Under the pieces are notes generated by a model that saw only the letters and a program-made list of their open reading frames with translations, had not been told where the DNA came from and did no database searches. DNA of 64,000 bases from JAJDUF01 sp965238265 (GTDB lineage Bacteria > Chloroflexota > UBA11872 > UBA12225 > JAJDUF01). Location of the stretch: the NCBI GenBank assembly GCA_965238265.1, contig OZ250185.1:3286001-3350000 (forward strand), in the 5' to 3' direction. The first letter of the stretch is position 1. Each line of letters opens with the position of its first letter. Below are positions 55,400 to 63,858 of the stretch, one piece after another. A program made the translations under genes and the position numbers.

Positions 55400-57895
55400 A
55401 TGTCATTCATCAGCATCCCGGCTTCCCTCGGCACACGGCTGACAGAGGGCCTGGCCTGGCTCGCAAACCGTCTCTCCACTTGGCGGGAGGCGCTGGAGCA
55501 GCACTGGCGGGTGTCCGTTCCGTCGTTGGTGGCGCTGTCCTTCTTGGCGGGCGTGGGGGGCGCGGCCCAGGGCGATGTCGTTGCCGGTGCGCTCATCCTG
55601 AGCGGTGCCGTGGGCCTCGTCCTGGCGGCATGGTTGGGGCGACAGCGGTGGTGGTGGGCCGTCGGCGGGCTGTGTCTACTGGCGAGCGGGTGTGGCGCTG
55701 TGCGCTGGCTACACCACACACCACCGCCCGACCCTGCCAACCTCGCCTTTCACGTCGAGGACGCGCGGGCGGTGCGCGGAATCGTCACCGTGTCTCCCGT
55801 CCAGCGGCAGCGCAGCCAGCAAGCCACCATCACGGCGACGGCGGTGGAAACGGCGCGCGGGTGGCAGCCCGTTGATGGCCGGTTGGTAGTCTGGGCACGC
55901 CCGTACCCGGCACTGCAAGCCGGTCACAACGTCACGCTGTTGGGCACCCCGCAACGTCCGGCGGCGGCACTGCTGGCAGGATACGCCGCCTACTTGCAAC
56001 GCAACGGTGTGCAGGCGGTGATGTCGTTTCCGCGCGTATACACCCAGCGTCTGGGGACGCCACGCGGCTGGCAAGCGAGCATGAGCCGACTGCGGCTGCG
56101 CCTGCGCCGCGTCATTGACACCCACCTGCCGGAGCCACACGCGGCCCTCGCCGCCGGCATCCTGTTGGGTCAACGCGCAGACATTCCCCGCAGCCTGACC
56201 GAGCAGATGCACCTCACCGGCACGTCCCATATCGTTGCGATCTCAGGCGCCAACCTCACCATCATCGCCGGGCTGTTGAGCTTGGTCATCCGGCGTAGTG
56301 GCCAAGCGCTCGCCGGACTGGCCGGGCGGATGGGTCGCTCACCGGCGCTGCCCCTGACCTGGCAGGCAGTAACCGTCGCTCTGCTCGCCTTGAGCGCCAT
56401 TTGGGCCTACGCTTGGCTCGTCGGCTGGGGCGCCTCGGTCGTGCGCGCGGCGGCCATGAGCTCGTTGGTCCTGGCCGCGCCGCTGCCGCTGGTCCACCAG
56501 CGCCGGGCTTTCGCTCCAACCTCGCTGACCTGGGCAGCCGTCGCGATGGTTGCCGTCCGGCCGACGGTCCTGTGGGACGTCGGCTTTCAGCTTTCCGCCC
56601 TGGCCACAGCCGGCATTCTGTTCCTGGCGCCGGCGCTGCTGACCCGGCTGGGCCGGCTGCCGGGCTGGCTCGGCGAACCGCTGGCAATAACCCTCGCCGC
56701 GCAAATCGCCGTGCTGCCCGTGCTGATGGTGACGTTCGGGCGCGTGTCCCTGATTTCTCCCGTGCCCAACGTCGTGCTCGCCCCGCTGTTCGCGCCGATC
56801 ATGGTCTGTGGTCTCGCGCTGCTCGCGCTCGGCGGTCTGGCGCCGCTGCTGGGGCACGCGCTCCTTAGCCTCGCCACCGACCTGCTCGGCTGGATACTGT
56901 GGGCACATCTGACGGTGCTCATCCAAACGGCACGCCTGTTTGCCGGCGTGCCCGGCGCCGCGCTGACGCTGCCGCCGTTATCCCCCCTGGTGGCGCTGCC
57001 TGCCTACCTCGGACTCGCGGCACTGGCCTGGCGGCTGCGGCGCCGTCCCGGTGCCGCGCCGGTGCAGTCCCCGGCCGCGGGGGGTAGCGGCTGGGCGTTG
57101 CTTGCGCTCGTGGGTTGCTTGGTCGCCGGGGTTGTCGGCTGGAATCTGATCGCGACGCGGCCGCCATCCGCACCGGAGCTATGGCTCCCGGCCGTTGCGG
57201 ACGGGCGGCTGGCGCTCCTCCGGCTCCCGACCGGCGCCACGGTCCTCATTGACGGCGGCGCGACCCACACGGCAGCCGTGCAGCTGCTCGGCCGCGCGTT
57301 GCCGTTCTGGCAGCGGCGAGTGGACATTGTGATCGCAACCGATCCGCGGGCCGCGACCCTGACCGGCCTGCTCCCGGTGCTGGAGCGTTACCAAGTCGGT
57401 CTGGTACTCGACTCGGGGGGCCGCTACCGGTCGGCGCGCTACCGACGTTACGAGCAGACTATCGGCGCGCGGGGGTTCCAACGCCGGCCGGTGCGTCCCG
57501 GTGAGCGCATCCGGCTTACCGACGACATCACGCTTGCTATTACGGCAGTAGCGCCACTGCCCGTCTCCGGCAGTAGGTACACGACCACCAACCCGGCCGC
57601 CGCGCTGGGCCTCGCTATCCACACGCCAACCGGTACGCTCCGGCTCCCCGGCGGCACGCACCGGCCGGATGACACCCACACGCAGGCCTCGCAGCGAGCG
57701 GATACCGCGGTCATGGTGCGCCCGCTGGGAGGTGGCAGCGCCAGCCCTCAAGACGCCTCGCCAGGGCTGACCGTCGTGCAAGGGCAACGCCTCGGTCTGC
57801 TGCACGCCGGGCGGCCCGTGCGCTCCGTCGGTGGTGGCTTGCGCCTGCTGGTCGGACCGCGCGGCATGACGGTCCGGCCCTTCACAACGGGGTAA
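55400..57895 (+). CDS. ComEC/Rec2 family DNA-uptake channel protein
   Basis: This 831-residue protein has N-terminal helices, an OB-fold-like extracellular region (VRGIVTVSPVQRQRSQQATITA) and the ComEC competence core (AAGILLGQRADIPRSLTEQMHLTGTSHIVAISGANL, about 253-290). Many further helices follow. The C-terminal MBL-like domain (from about 590) keeps LIDGGATHTAAVQLLGRAL but lacks an HxHxDH motif, so the nuclease site looks degenerate. A separate MBL-fold gene exists at 45368. The role would be import of single-stranded DNA. Confidence 0.85.
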   Translation: MSFISIPASLGTRLTEGLAWLANRLSTWREALEQHWRVSVPSLVALSFLAGVGGAAQGDVVAGALILSGAVGLVLAAWLGRQRWWWAVGGLCLLASGCGAVRWLHHTPPPDPANLAFHVEDARAVRGIVTVSPVQRQRSQQATITATAVETARGWQPVDGRLVVWARPYPALQAGHNVTLLGTPQRPAAALLAGYAAYLQRNGVQAVMSFPRVYTQRLGTPRGWQASMSRLRLRLRRVIDTHLPEPHAALAAGILLGQRADIPRSLTEQMHLTGTSHIVAISGANLTIIAGLLSLVIRRSGQALAGLAGRMGRSPALPLTWQAVTVALLALSAIWAYAWLVGWGASVVRAAAMSSLVLAAPLPLVHQRRAFAPTSLTWAAVAMVAVRPTVLWDVGFQLSALATAGILFLAPALLTRLGRLPGWLGEPLAITLAAQIAVLPVLMVTFGRVSLISPVPNVVLAPLFAPIMVCGLALLALGGLAPLLGHALLSLATDLLGWILWAHLTVLIQTARLFAGVPGAALTLPPLSPLVALPAYLGLAALAWRLRRRPGAAPVQSPAAGGSGWALLALVGCLVAGVVGWNLIATRPPSAPELWLPAVADGRLALLRLPTGATVLIDGGATHTAAVQLLGRALPFWQRRVDIVIATDPRAATLTGLLPVLERYQVGLVLDSGGRYRSARYRRYEQTIGARGFQRRPVRPGERIRLTDDITLAITAVAPLPVSGSRYTTTNPAAALGLAIHTPTGTLRLPGGTHRPDDTHTQASQRADTAVMVRPLGGGSASPQDASPGLTVVQGQRLGLLHAGRPVRSVGGGLRLLVGPRGMTVRPFTTG

Positions 57896-57973
57896 GACCG
57901 GCGAGAGGAGGGCCACGAGCCAGCGCAATGCCGTGGCGGCCGACATCGTGTAGAGTTTGGCAAGGAGCAAGCG

Positions 57974-58282
57974 ATGCCTACCGTGAAAGATGGGCGAGCA
58001 GATCGTGTGACTAGGGGTACGAGGAGGCGCCGGCAGAGCAAGACACTAGCAGTACTCTCTGCCGAGCTACAGACATTCGACCGGCAGCGTGCCAGTCTGC
58101 TCAAGACCTACCCGAAGAAGTACGCGCTCATCAAGGGCAGGAACCTGGTTGGAGTGTTCGAGTCCGACCGAGAAGCACTGGACACAGGCTATGCGAAGTT
58201 TGGAGCCGAACCCTTCTTGGTCAAGCAGATACGAGCAAAAGACGACCCCGTGCGCCTCATGGTGATGGGCGTGTCGCTCTGA
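57974..58282 (+). CDS. DUF5678-like small protein
   Basis: This 102-residue protein has a basic N-terminus and the pattern YPKKYALIKGRNLVGVF, then EALDTGYAKFGAEPFLVKQI, which matches the DUF5678 domain as I know it. Function is unknown. It is directly followed by a retropepsin-like gene on the same strand (9-nt gap), a pairing suggestive of an operon. AAGGAGC precedes the ATG. Confidence 0.65.
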   Translation: MPTVKDGRADRVTRGTRRRRQSKTLAVLSAELQTFDRQRASLLKTYPKKYALIKGRNLVGVFESDREALDTGYAKFGAEPFLVKQIRAKDDPVRLMVMGVSL

Positions 58283-58291
58283 GGCAGCTTC

Positions 58292-58726
58292 GTGCCTACG
58301 ATCACCTATAATCGGCGCGGCCCGTTGGAACTCTACCGCGAAGGAGCAGCAATCGCGGTAGAGTTCTCGATTCCCGATGAACTGGCTGCGTCGCTCCGCA
58401 AGTAGGGGAAGGCTGTTCCGCAACCAGTGGCTCGGACTGCCCTGATAGACACGGGCGCAACCGTCACGGTTATTGACACTGAGGTTGCTCGGCAACTGAG
58501 GTTGAACCCCGTTGACGTAGGAGAGGTCGAAACGGCTGGCGGCACGGAGGAGTGGTTGCGCTACGACTTCAAGGTCCAGTTGCCGGCCGGCCTCCCAGCA
58601 ATAGCCGTCTATGGGGTCGCATCACCATGCGAGAACACCATCCTCATAGGCAGAGACATTCTTTCCTACGGCACGCTCACATATCGAGGCAGCGACGGGT
58701 CCTTCACTCTTGACCTCAGTCCTTGA
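58292..58726 (+). CDS. Retropepsin-like aspartic protease, interrupted by an in-frame amber codon
   Basis: A GTG at 58292 opens a frame PTITYNRRGPLELYREG...LAASLRK that meets TAG at 58403-58405. The same frame then continues GKAVPQPVARTALIDTGATV and ends at 58726. ALIDTGATVTVID is the D-T/S-G active site of clan AA aspartic proteases, and ILIGRDILS is the usual later strand. No frameshift is needed: one substitution (for example TCG to TAG) explains the break. Downstream translation could restart at a GTG near 58427. The product would be about 144 residues if read through. Confidence 0.65.
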
Positions 58727-58821
58727 TCTGCCTAGCTCACTACCCCTCTTTTGTGCCGGAATCCCCGTTGCACAGAACGTCGGTGCTCCGAGCGAGTCTC
58801 TGCGCCGGGTCCGGTGTCCCC

Positions 58822-58856
58822 TTGACGCGAATACTGTACAAATGTATAGTATTCGC
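58822..58856 (+). promoter_or_regulatory. Promoter overlapped by a 30-bp inverted repeat
   Basis: TTGACG (58822-58827), a 17-bp spacer and TATAGT (58845-58850) form a good sigma-70-like promoter. A perfect 9-bp inverted repeat, GCGAATACT (58827-58835) and AGTATTCGC (58848-58856), spans from the -35 end past the -10, leaving a 12-bp centre. This is the classic geometry for repression by a dimeric regulator. The next gene is the truncated sigma-like gene at 58895. Confidence 0.65.
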
Positions 58857-58894
58857 AGAGGACGAGTGGGCGCGTCCGTAGGACAGTGAGGCCA

Positions 58895-59227
58895 ATGGAG
58901 TGGGAGAGACAAGCAGAAGGCACCCTGAATGCGTGGGCAGCGGCCGCCCAGGAGGGGGACGAGGCGGCCCGGCTGGCGTTGATCCGGCAGTTCGAGCCGT
59001 TGATCCGGAGCACCGCGGCCTGGCTCTGGCGCGGCGTGATCCGGTCGCGGTTGACCGACCTCTATGAGCGAGCCGATCTCACGCAGGAGACCCAGCGCCT
59101 ATTTCTTGAGCTGGTACACGAGCACACGCTCCGGCGCGGGCGTTCCTTCACCCCGTTTATGGTCACGATGCTCCGCTATCGCGCAGTGCCTTGGCCAGGG
59201 CCATCCCATCGCCGGTGCCAGCGGTGA
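58895..59227 (+). CDS. Truncated sigma-70-like factor (region 2 only)
   Basis: From the ATG at 58895 (GTGAGG upstream) the 110 residues include LNAWAAAAQEGDEAARLALIR and FEPLIRSTAAWLWRG, then DLTQETQRLFLELVHEH and FTPFMVTMLRYRA, matching region 2 of small or ECF-type sigma factors. The C-terminus then becomes VPWPGPSHRRCQR, unlike any sigma, and regions 3/4 are absent. The sequence beyond belongs to another gene's middle, suggesting a deletion fusion at about 59185-59215. Confidence 0.6.
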   Translation: MEWERQAEGTLNAWAAAAQEGDEAARLALIRQFEPLIRSTAAWLWRGVIRSRLTDLYERADLTQETQRLFLELVHEHTLRRGRSFTPFMVTMLRYRAVPWPGPSHRRCQR

Positions 59228-59769
59228 CGCCGAGCGGTGCAGCGGCAACGGCATGGGTAAATGTGCCGGTAGTTCCCCGCAACACAGTTCACCGTTTCCA
59301 GGACGGTGCTGAGACATGGGAAGTGACGGTGTTAGGGTCAGTACGGGGGCCGGCCTTTGCAGATCGTCTCGCGCAACACAAGCGATCTTACACGGCATAT
59401 CGGCCACCACCGGCCAATCAAGAAGACATCGGTGTCCATATCCGGGTACGGTTTGTCGGCAGTAGTAAGTTGGGTGATGACTATGGACTGCTCACGTATG
59501 CAAGCTGTGCTTCAGTCTACGGCCCCTGTGCCACCCACGGCCCTTTCGAGTTGGCAATGCAACGAGGAGGGATTGGCGAATACCAAGCCACTATTGGTCT
59601 TGACTTAGGAGCGCAGTTGGTGCGAAAACCCGGAGTCTACGCTGGTGAAGAAAAGACGGGCTGGCAGGTGTGGCGTGTGTGGCGGGACGAAGCAGTGGTG
59701 CTTATATTGAAGCTGGGTGATGACCAAAACGATCTGGCCAGCTATACAGCGGTCTTCGCCATTGACTGA
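59191..59769 (+). CDS. N-terminally truncated DUF4352-like extracellular protein
   Basis: The frame begins inside a Pro/Ala/Thr-rich linker (IPSPVPAVTPSGAAATAW) of the kind that joins a membrane anchor to a DUF4352-type beta domain. The domain follows: WEVTVLGSVRG, IGVHIRVRFVG, and near the end GEEKTGWQVWRVWRDEAVVL. No signal or anchor is present, and no start codon has a ribosome binding site. It overlaps the end of the truncated sigma frame, so both are likely halves of a deletion junction. The family call is moderate. Confidence 0.5.
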   Translation: MARAIPSPVPAVTPSGAAATAWVNVPVVPRNTVHRFQDGAETWEVTVLGSVRGPAFADRLAQHKRSYTAYRPPPANQEDIGVHIRVRFVGSSKLGDDYGLLTYASCASVYGPCATHGPFELAMQRGGIGEYQATIGLDLGAQLVRKPGVYAGEEKTGWQVWRVWRDEAVVLILKLGDDQNDLASYTAVFAID

Positions 59770-59819
59770 GCATGACGGGTTGATGAGACACTGCTGTTGG
59801 ACTAAGGGAGTGCGGAACG

Positions 59820-59981
59820 ATGGCTGAGACGACACCGCGCAAGTCAGAGCGCCAGGTGCCGGCACCACCGCCGGACTATCAGGCGGACCTCCGAATACCG
59901 GCGACGCCGGAGGCGCTGGCAAAAGCCGTGTTACGGGGTGGCGCACCGCGCCGCGAACCGCCGCCGGCAGTGACCGACTGA
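59820..59981 (+). CDS. 53-residue small protein related to the one at 46287
   Basis: AAGGGAG lies 9 nt before the ATG. The product is Pro/Arg-rich with core RIPATPEALAKAVLRGG, similar to ELIPDTPENVARALLNTPP in the 57-aa gene at 46287. The N-terminus is KSERQVPAPPPDYQADL. It is hydrophilic, with no domain recognised. It sits in a run of tiny genes. Confidence 0.6.
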   Translation: MAETTPRKSERQVPAPPPDYQADLRIPATPEALAKAVLRGGAPRREPPPAVTD

Positions 59982-60107
59982 CTGTACCCGGCATGGTTGT
60001 GGGTACTATCGTATGTAATTCCCTAACAAATCCCCGCCAGTGCGGCGGCGTTAGTACTAGCTCAGAGCCGTCGCCGCTCTGACCAAAACACCGCAAGGGA
60101 GTGCCCC

Positions 60108-60251
60108 ATGCCTACCACCGGAGAAGTCTGCAACCGCGCCGGCCTCTATCAAGGCGACTGTGGCCACACACACCGCTTTACGGTCGGTGACCGCTTCACA
60201 CCATGCCGACGCTGCAACCGCTCTGTCACCTGGACCTGGATTTCTGACTAG
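60108..60251 (+). CDS. YjzC-like 47-residue zinc-ribbon-like protein
   Basis: AAGGGAG precedes the ATG by 6 nt. The product reads TGEVCNRAGLYQGDCGHTHR, then FTVGDRFTPCRRCNRSVTW. Four Cys (C8, C18, C33, C36) with nearby His resemble the small YjzC-type proteins, which have TGE, a G-x-Y segment and a CxxC near the end. Function is unknown. It converges with the next gene, overlapping by 26 nt. Confidence 0.6.
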   Translation: MPTTGEVCNRAGLYQGDCGHTHRFTVGDRFTPCRRCNRSVTWTWISD

Positions 60252-60597
60252 GATTTCCAGCAAACTCACGCGCATCGTGTTCACCAATCCGACCCGGTGC
60301 ATACCCCAGCAGTAAGCCCACAATCTGATGCTGTTGGCGTAGTGGTTGATCGTAAGCCCAGCGCAGCAAGTCAATCACCCACACGCCAACAGCAAACCCC
60401 GTCATCGCGCAGTTCATATCCGGACGCGGCAAGACAAACGGGATTACATCCTCATAGCATGCCGTCAGCGTGTTCAGGCGCACAAAGCAATCACGCATCT
60501 CTTTTTCATCACAAGCAACCGACTCCAACAAGGCGAGTGATCGCACCCCACGCGAGATGAGATACGCCTGCTCCAGCACGTCACTATCAGCCAGCAT
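60226..60597 (-). CDS. Hypothetical protein (phage/plasmid-like)
   Basis: From the ATG at 60597 (GGAGCGAAGGGG upstream) the 123-residue product is mostly helical: LADSDVLEQAYLISRGVRSL, CYEDVIPFVLP, LLRWAYDQPLRQQHQIVGLL, GYAPGRIGEHDAREF. The HQIVGLLLGYAPGRI pattern resembles small accessory proteins found on phages and plasmids. No function can be assigned. Confidence 0.5.
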   Translation of the reverse strand: MLADSDVLEQAYLISRGVRSLALLESVACDEKEMRDCFVRLNTLTACYEDVIPFVLPRPDMNCAMTGFAVGVWVIDLLRWAYDQPLRQQHQIVGLLLGYAPGRIGEHDAREFAGNPSQKSRSR

Positions 60598-60686
60598 CCC
60601 CTTCGCTCCGCCAAGCCCCGGCCTGGTCACTTGCGTCTATAGTTCCCGTCCGTCGGGAGCACCCGTGCGGACGCTCGTATCTTAGC

Positions 60687-61010
60687 TCACAACTGGGTAA
60701 TGGTGATTTGCCCATGCCGGTCTACCTGCATGGCCGCGCGTTTCTCGCCGCCGCTCCCGGCCATAGCAAGCCAGACAAAGGCCCAGATGCCGATGGTGAA
60801 GATGGTGAGGAGCAAATGCAAGATGTGGTTGACGGGCTTGCCGCGGACGATGATTGCCTGGAAGTCAGAGCGGTGCTCCAAGCGCCGGTTTTTGCGGAGC
60901 AGTATCCGGTTGACTTCCTGGTCAAGGATGGCCTTGCGCTCGGTGTCGGACAGCGGAACCAGTCGGGGAGCTGACTCGGGGTCTGGTGAGTCCGGGGTGG
61001 TTGCGGTCAT
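60687..61010 (-). CDS. Small membrane protein of unknown function
   Basis: GGAGGG 6 nt upstream of the ATG supports this 107-residue protein. It has an acidic Pro-rich start, a basic helical middle (ILLRKNRRLEHRSDFQAII), then one long hydrophobic helix (NHILHLLLTIFTIGIWAFVW) and a hydrophilic tail. No family is recognised. Two copies of GATACACTACC (61069 and 61104) lie upstream. Confidence 0.55.
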   Translation of the reverse strand: MTATTPDSPDPESAPRLVPLSDTERKAILDQEVNRILLRKNRRLEHRSDFQAIIVRGKPVNHILHLLLTIFTIGIWAFVWLAMAGSGGEKRAAMQVDRHGQITITQL

Positions 61011-61357
61011 GGTATTCCCTCCGGTAAGGCTCCGACTGGCGCCGGAGACGCTACCTGGATTTCAAACTGATACACTACCCGCGGTCAATGGGATAAAGGG
61101 TCGGATACACTACCTGATATTGCTACTCACTGCAATGCTAATCTATATCTCTGTTTTATCGACCACCCAAGAACATGGAGGGGTAGTCCAAGATCTCCTG
61201 CAGTATATGAATGGGTGAATGATGATTGCTGGAAACGCCTGTAGCACTTTTGTCGGTCTTGGCTGCAACTGGTCCTTTCCTCCCCCTGGGAGGCCGGGCG
61301 CTGCGTCAGGCGCCGCGCCAAACCGCGCTCTCGTTCTGAAGACGCCGCGGCGCGGTG
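61011..61357. other. Intergenic region with an 11-bp direct repeat
   Basis: GATACACTACC occurs at 61069-61079 and 61104-61114, a 35-bp period, in front of the minus-strand membrane-protein gene. A GC-rich segment from about 61290 could form hairpins at the 3' end of the Na/Pi symporter gene. No gene is supported; the plus-strand frame through here is antisense to real genes. Confidence 0.45.
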
Positions 61358-62521
61358 TCAGTAGAGCGTGGTGATCCCCAAGAACGTAGCTGGGATGAGA
61401 AAGAACACGCCGACGACGTAGGCGAACGCCAGCGGTTTGCGTTCGCTGGCTATCGCCGCGAGATTCTCGGCCCCCAACAACGGTATGCGGGCCAGCCACG
61501 GGATACCGTAAATCACCACGACTCCGAACAGATTGTAGAAGAAGTGAACGAGCGCGATCTGGAGCGCGGGCAACGCTTCCGCGCCTGAGACGGCGGTGGC
61601 GGCGAGCAAGGCCGTGACGGTGGTGCCGATGTTGGCGCCCAGCGTAAACGGATACACCTGAGCCAACCGGAACACACCCGCGCCGGCCAAGGGCACAATC
61701 AGGCTCGTGGTGGTCGAAGACGACTGGACGAGCACGGTAATTGCGGTGCCGGCGGCAATGCCGGCAAGCGGTCCGCGCCCAATCGCGAGGTGAACGATCT
61801 CCCTGGCGCGGCCGACCATCAACGCCTTGAGCAGCTTGCTGATGAGGGTGATCGCGATGAAGATCAGGATGACTCCGACGATAATCGTCAGCAGGCCGTC
61901 AAAAGGGTGCGGCAGGACGTGTGTCCACTCCTCAAACAGGTTGATCAGCGGCTTCGTGGCGCCGCTGACGAAGTTCAAATGGGCATGTTCATAGGAGCCG
62001 CCGCCGACCAGGAGATTGCCAATGAATAATCCCAACCTTTCGAGCGGGTGAAACAGGATTTCCAACGGCAGGAAGATGACGATATTGAGGAGGTTGAAGA
62101 AGTCGTGAACGGTTGCTGCGGCAAAGGCCCGCCTGAATTCCCGTTTCTCGGCAACGTGCCCGAGACTAACCAGAGTATTGGTGATCGTCGTGCCGACATT
62201 GGCCCCCATGACCATGGGCACGGCAATCACTACGGGCATGCCGCCCGCCACCAGCCCGACGATGATGGAGGTCACCGTACTGGACGACTGAATGAGGGCC
62301 GTGGCCATGATGCCCACGAGCAAGCCTAGGAAGGGGTTCGTGGCAAACGCAAAAAGCTCCTGCGCCCGCTCGCCGGCAACGGACTTGAAGCCCGCGCCGA
62401 TGAAACCCACGGCGAGAATCAACAGGTACACGAGCAACAGCACGCTCACCCATTGCCGTAGCGCGCTGCGTTGCCACGAGAGCTGAGTTTCCTCAACATG
62501 CTGCGGTGGAGCCTCATTCAT
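61358..62521 (-). CDS. Na/Pi cotransporter family protein
   Basis: This 387-residue protein has the two inverted repeats of the family, each with a QSSST motif (ALIQSSSTVTS and VLVQSSSTTTS), followed by GANVGTTITN and GANIGTTVTA. The substrate is expected to be sodium-coupled phosphate. There is no PhoU-like C-terminal domain, so it is the short form. The ATG at 62521 has AAGGA upstream. It stands alone. Confidence 0.88.
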   Translation of the reverse strand: MNEAPPQHVEETQLSWQRSALRQWVSVLLLVYLLILAVGFIGAGFKSVAGERAQELFAFATNPFLGLLVGIMATALIQSSSTVTSIIVGLVAGGMPVVIAVPMVMGANVGTTITNTLVSLGHVAEKREFRRAFAAATVHDFFNLLNIVIFLPLEILFHPLERLGLFIGNLLVGGGSYEHAHLNFVSGATKPLINLFEEWTHVLPHPFDGLLTIIVGVILIFIAITLISKLLKALMVGRAREIVHLAIGRGPLAGIAAGTAITVLVQSSSTTTSLIVPLAGAGVFRLAQVYPFTLGANIGTTVTALLAATAVSGAEALPALQIALVHFFYNLFGVVVIYGIPWLARIPLLGAENLAAIASERKPLAFAYVVGVFFLIPATFLGITTLY

Positions 62522-62772
62522 ACCAGGGTCCTTTTATGGAGGATATGCTGTGCGCCGAACGCGGATCGAGGGTTCTCTCGCCTACGGAATCACGCCTGAG
62601 CGCAGGTAGGAGCGCTACAGCAATGGATAGCCTCGGGAGCGGCGCCGGAGGCGAGTATACCGGCGGCGGCAACCGGATTGTCCGGCAAATTCGGCGGCGT
62701 ACCTACCTATTAATGGGAGTTGTCGGCTACACTACTAGCGTGAGCATACCTTGGGCAGCTCATTGATACCCC

Positions 62773-63858
62773 ATGGTGATAGAAACAGCGCCGTCCGAGC
62801 CGTGGATTAGCCCCAGCGCACCGCAAGAGCTGCGCGCTCAAATGCGGCGCCCGATGCCGCTCGAAGGACCCCTTGAGGATGCGTTCGGGCGCCGTATTCG
62901 CAATCTGCGGGTATCGCTCATTGATCGCTGTAACTTCCGTTGCACCTACTGCATGCCGGCCGAGGGCCTGGATTGGCTGCCACGCGACGAAATCTTGACC
63001 TTTGACGAGATCGAACGCCTGGTGCGCTTGGCTGTGACCTTGGGGATTGAGGAGATCCGCCTCACGGGCGGCGAGCCGACGTTGCGGCCCCGACTGCCGG
63101 AGTTGATCGCGCGGCTCTCGGCTATCTCCGGGCTGAAGAGCCTGGCCCTGACCACCAATGGCTTCTTACTCCGCAAGCTGGCCCCGGACCTGGCCGCAGC
63201 CGGCCTCACGCGCATCAACGTCAGTCTGGACACGTTAGACGCGCGGAAGTTCGCGGCCATCACGAGGCGGGACGCCATCAAAGAGGTGCTGGCGGGGTTG
63301 GCAGCGCTGGAGCAAGTCCCGAGCATCCACCCCATCAAGGTCAATGCGGTAGCCGTGCGCGGCTTCACCACTGCCGATGACATTCTCGCTTTTGCCGAGC
63401 TGGCCCGGCGGAAGCCCTACGTCATCCGCTTTATCGAGTTCATGCCCCTCGACGCCGATGGCCATTGGGACCGGCTGCAGGTCCTGAGTGGTGAGGAAAT
63501 CAAGCGCGTTATCGAGCCGGTCTATCCGCTCGCGCCGGTGCGGGTCGCTCCTAGTAGCACGGCCCGCGTGTACCGCTTCGCCGACGGCCGCGGCGAGATG
63601 GGCTTTATCAATCCCGTGAGCCAGCCGTTTTGCGCCTCCTGTGACCGCATTCGCCTCACCGCCGACGGACAGCTACGGACCTGCCTGTTCTCCATTGACG
63701 AGACTAATTTGCGCGGCCCCATGCGGATTGGCGCTTCCGACGGTGAATTGGAACTGCTCCTGCGCCACGCCATCTGGCGCAAAGAGTTGAAGCACCACAT
63801 CAACGAAGGCCCGGCCTTCAAGCATGCCTCACGCTCGATGTCGCAGATCGGCGGCTAA
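62773..63858 (+). CDS. moaA: GTP 3',8-cyclase (molybdenum cofactor biosynthesis)
   Basis: This 361-residue radical-SAM enzyme has the N-terminal cluster C53-x3-C57-x2-C60 (RCNFRCTYC) and the C-terminal cluster C287-x2-C290-x13-C304 that binds GTP. RLTGGEPTLR and NVSLDTL are conserved, and the end is SRSMSQIGG. It makes the first molybdopterin intermediate together with MoaC, which is not in the window. About 35 N-terminal residues precede the usual FGR start of the family, so a later start is possible. Confidence 0.93.
   Translation: MVIETAPSEPWISPSAPQELRAQMRRPMPLEGPLEDAFGRRIRNLRVSLIDRCNFRCTYCMPAEGLDWLPRDEILTFDEIERLVRLAVTLGIEEIRLTGGEPTLRPRLPELIARLSAISGLKSLALTTNGFLLRKLAPDLAAAGLTRINVSLDTLDARKFAAITRRDAIKEVLAGLAALEQVPSIHPIKVNAVAVRGFTTADDILAFAELARRKPYVIRFIEFMPLDADGHWDRLQVLSGEEIKRVIEPVYPLAPVRVAPSSTARVYRFADGRGEMGFINPVSQPFCASCDRIRLTADGQLRTCLFSIDETNLRGPMRIGASDGELELLLRHAIWRKELKHHINEGPAFKHASRSMSQIGG

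Noticed and set aside
60700..61218. 172-codon plus-strand frame ending in a hydrophobic segment
   Set aside because: Mostly antisense to the minus-strand membrane protein at 60687-61010, which has a strong ribosome binding site.
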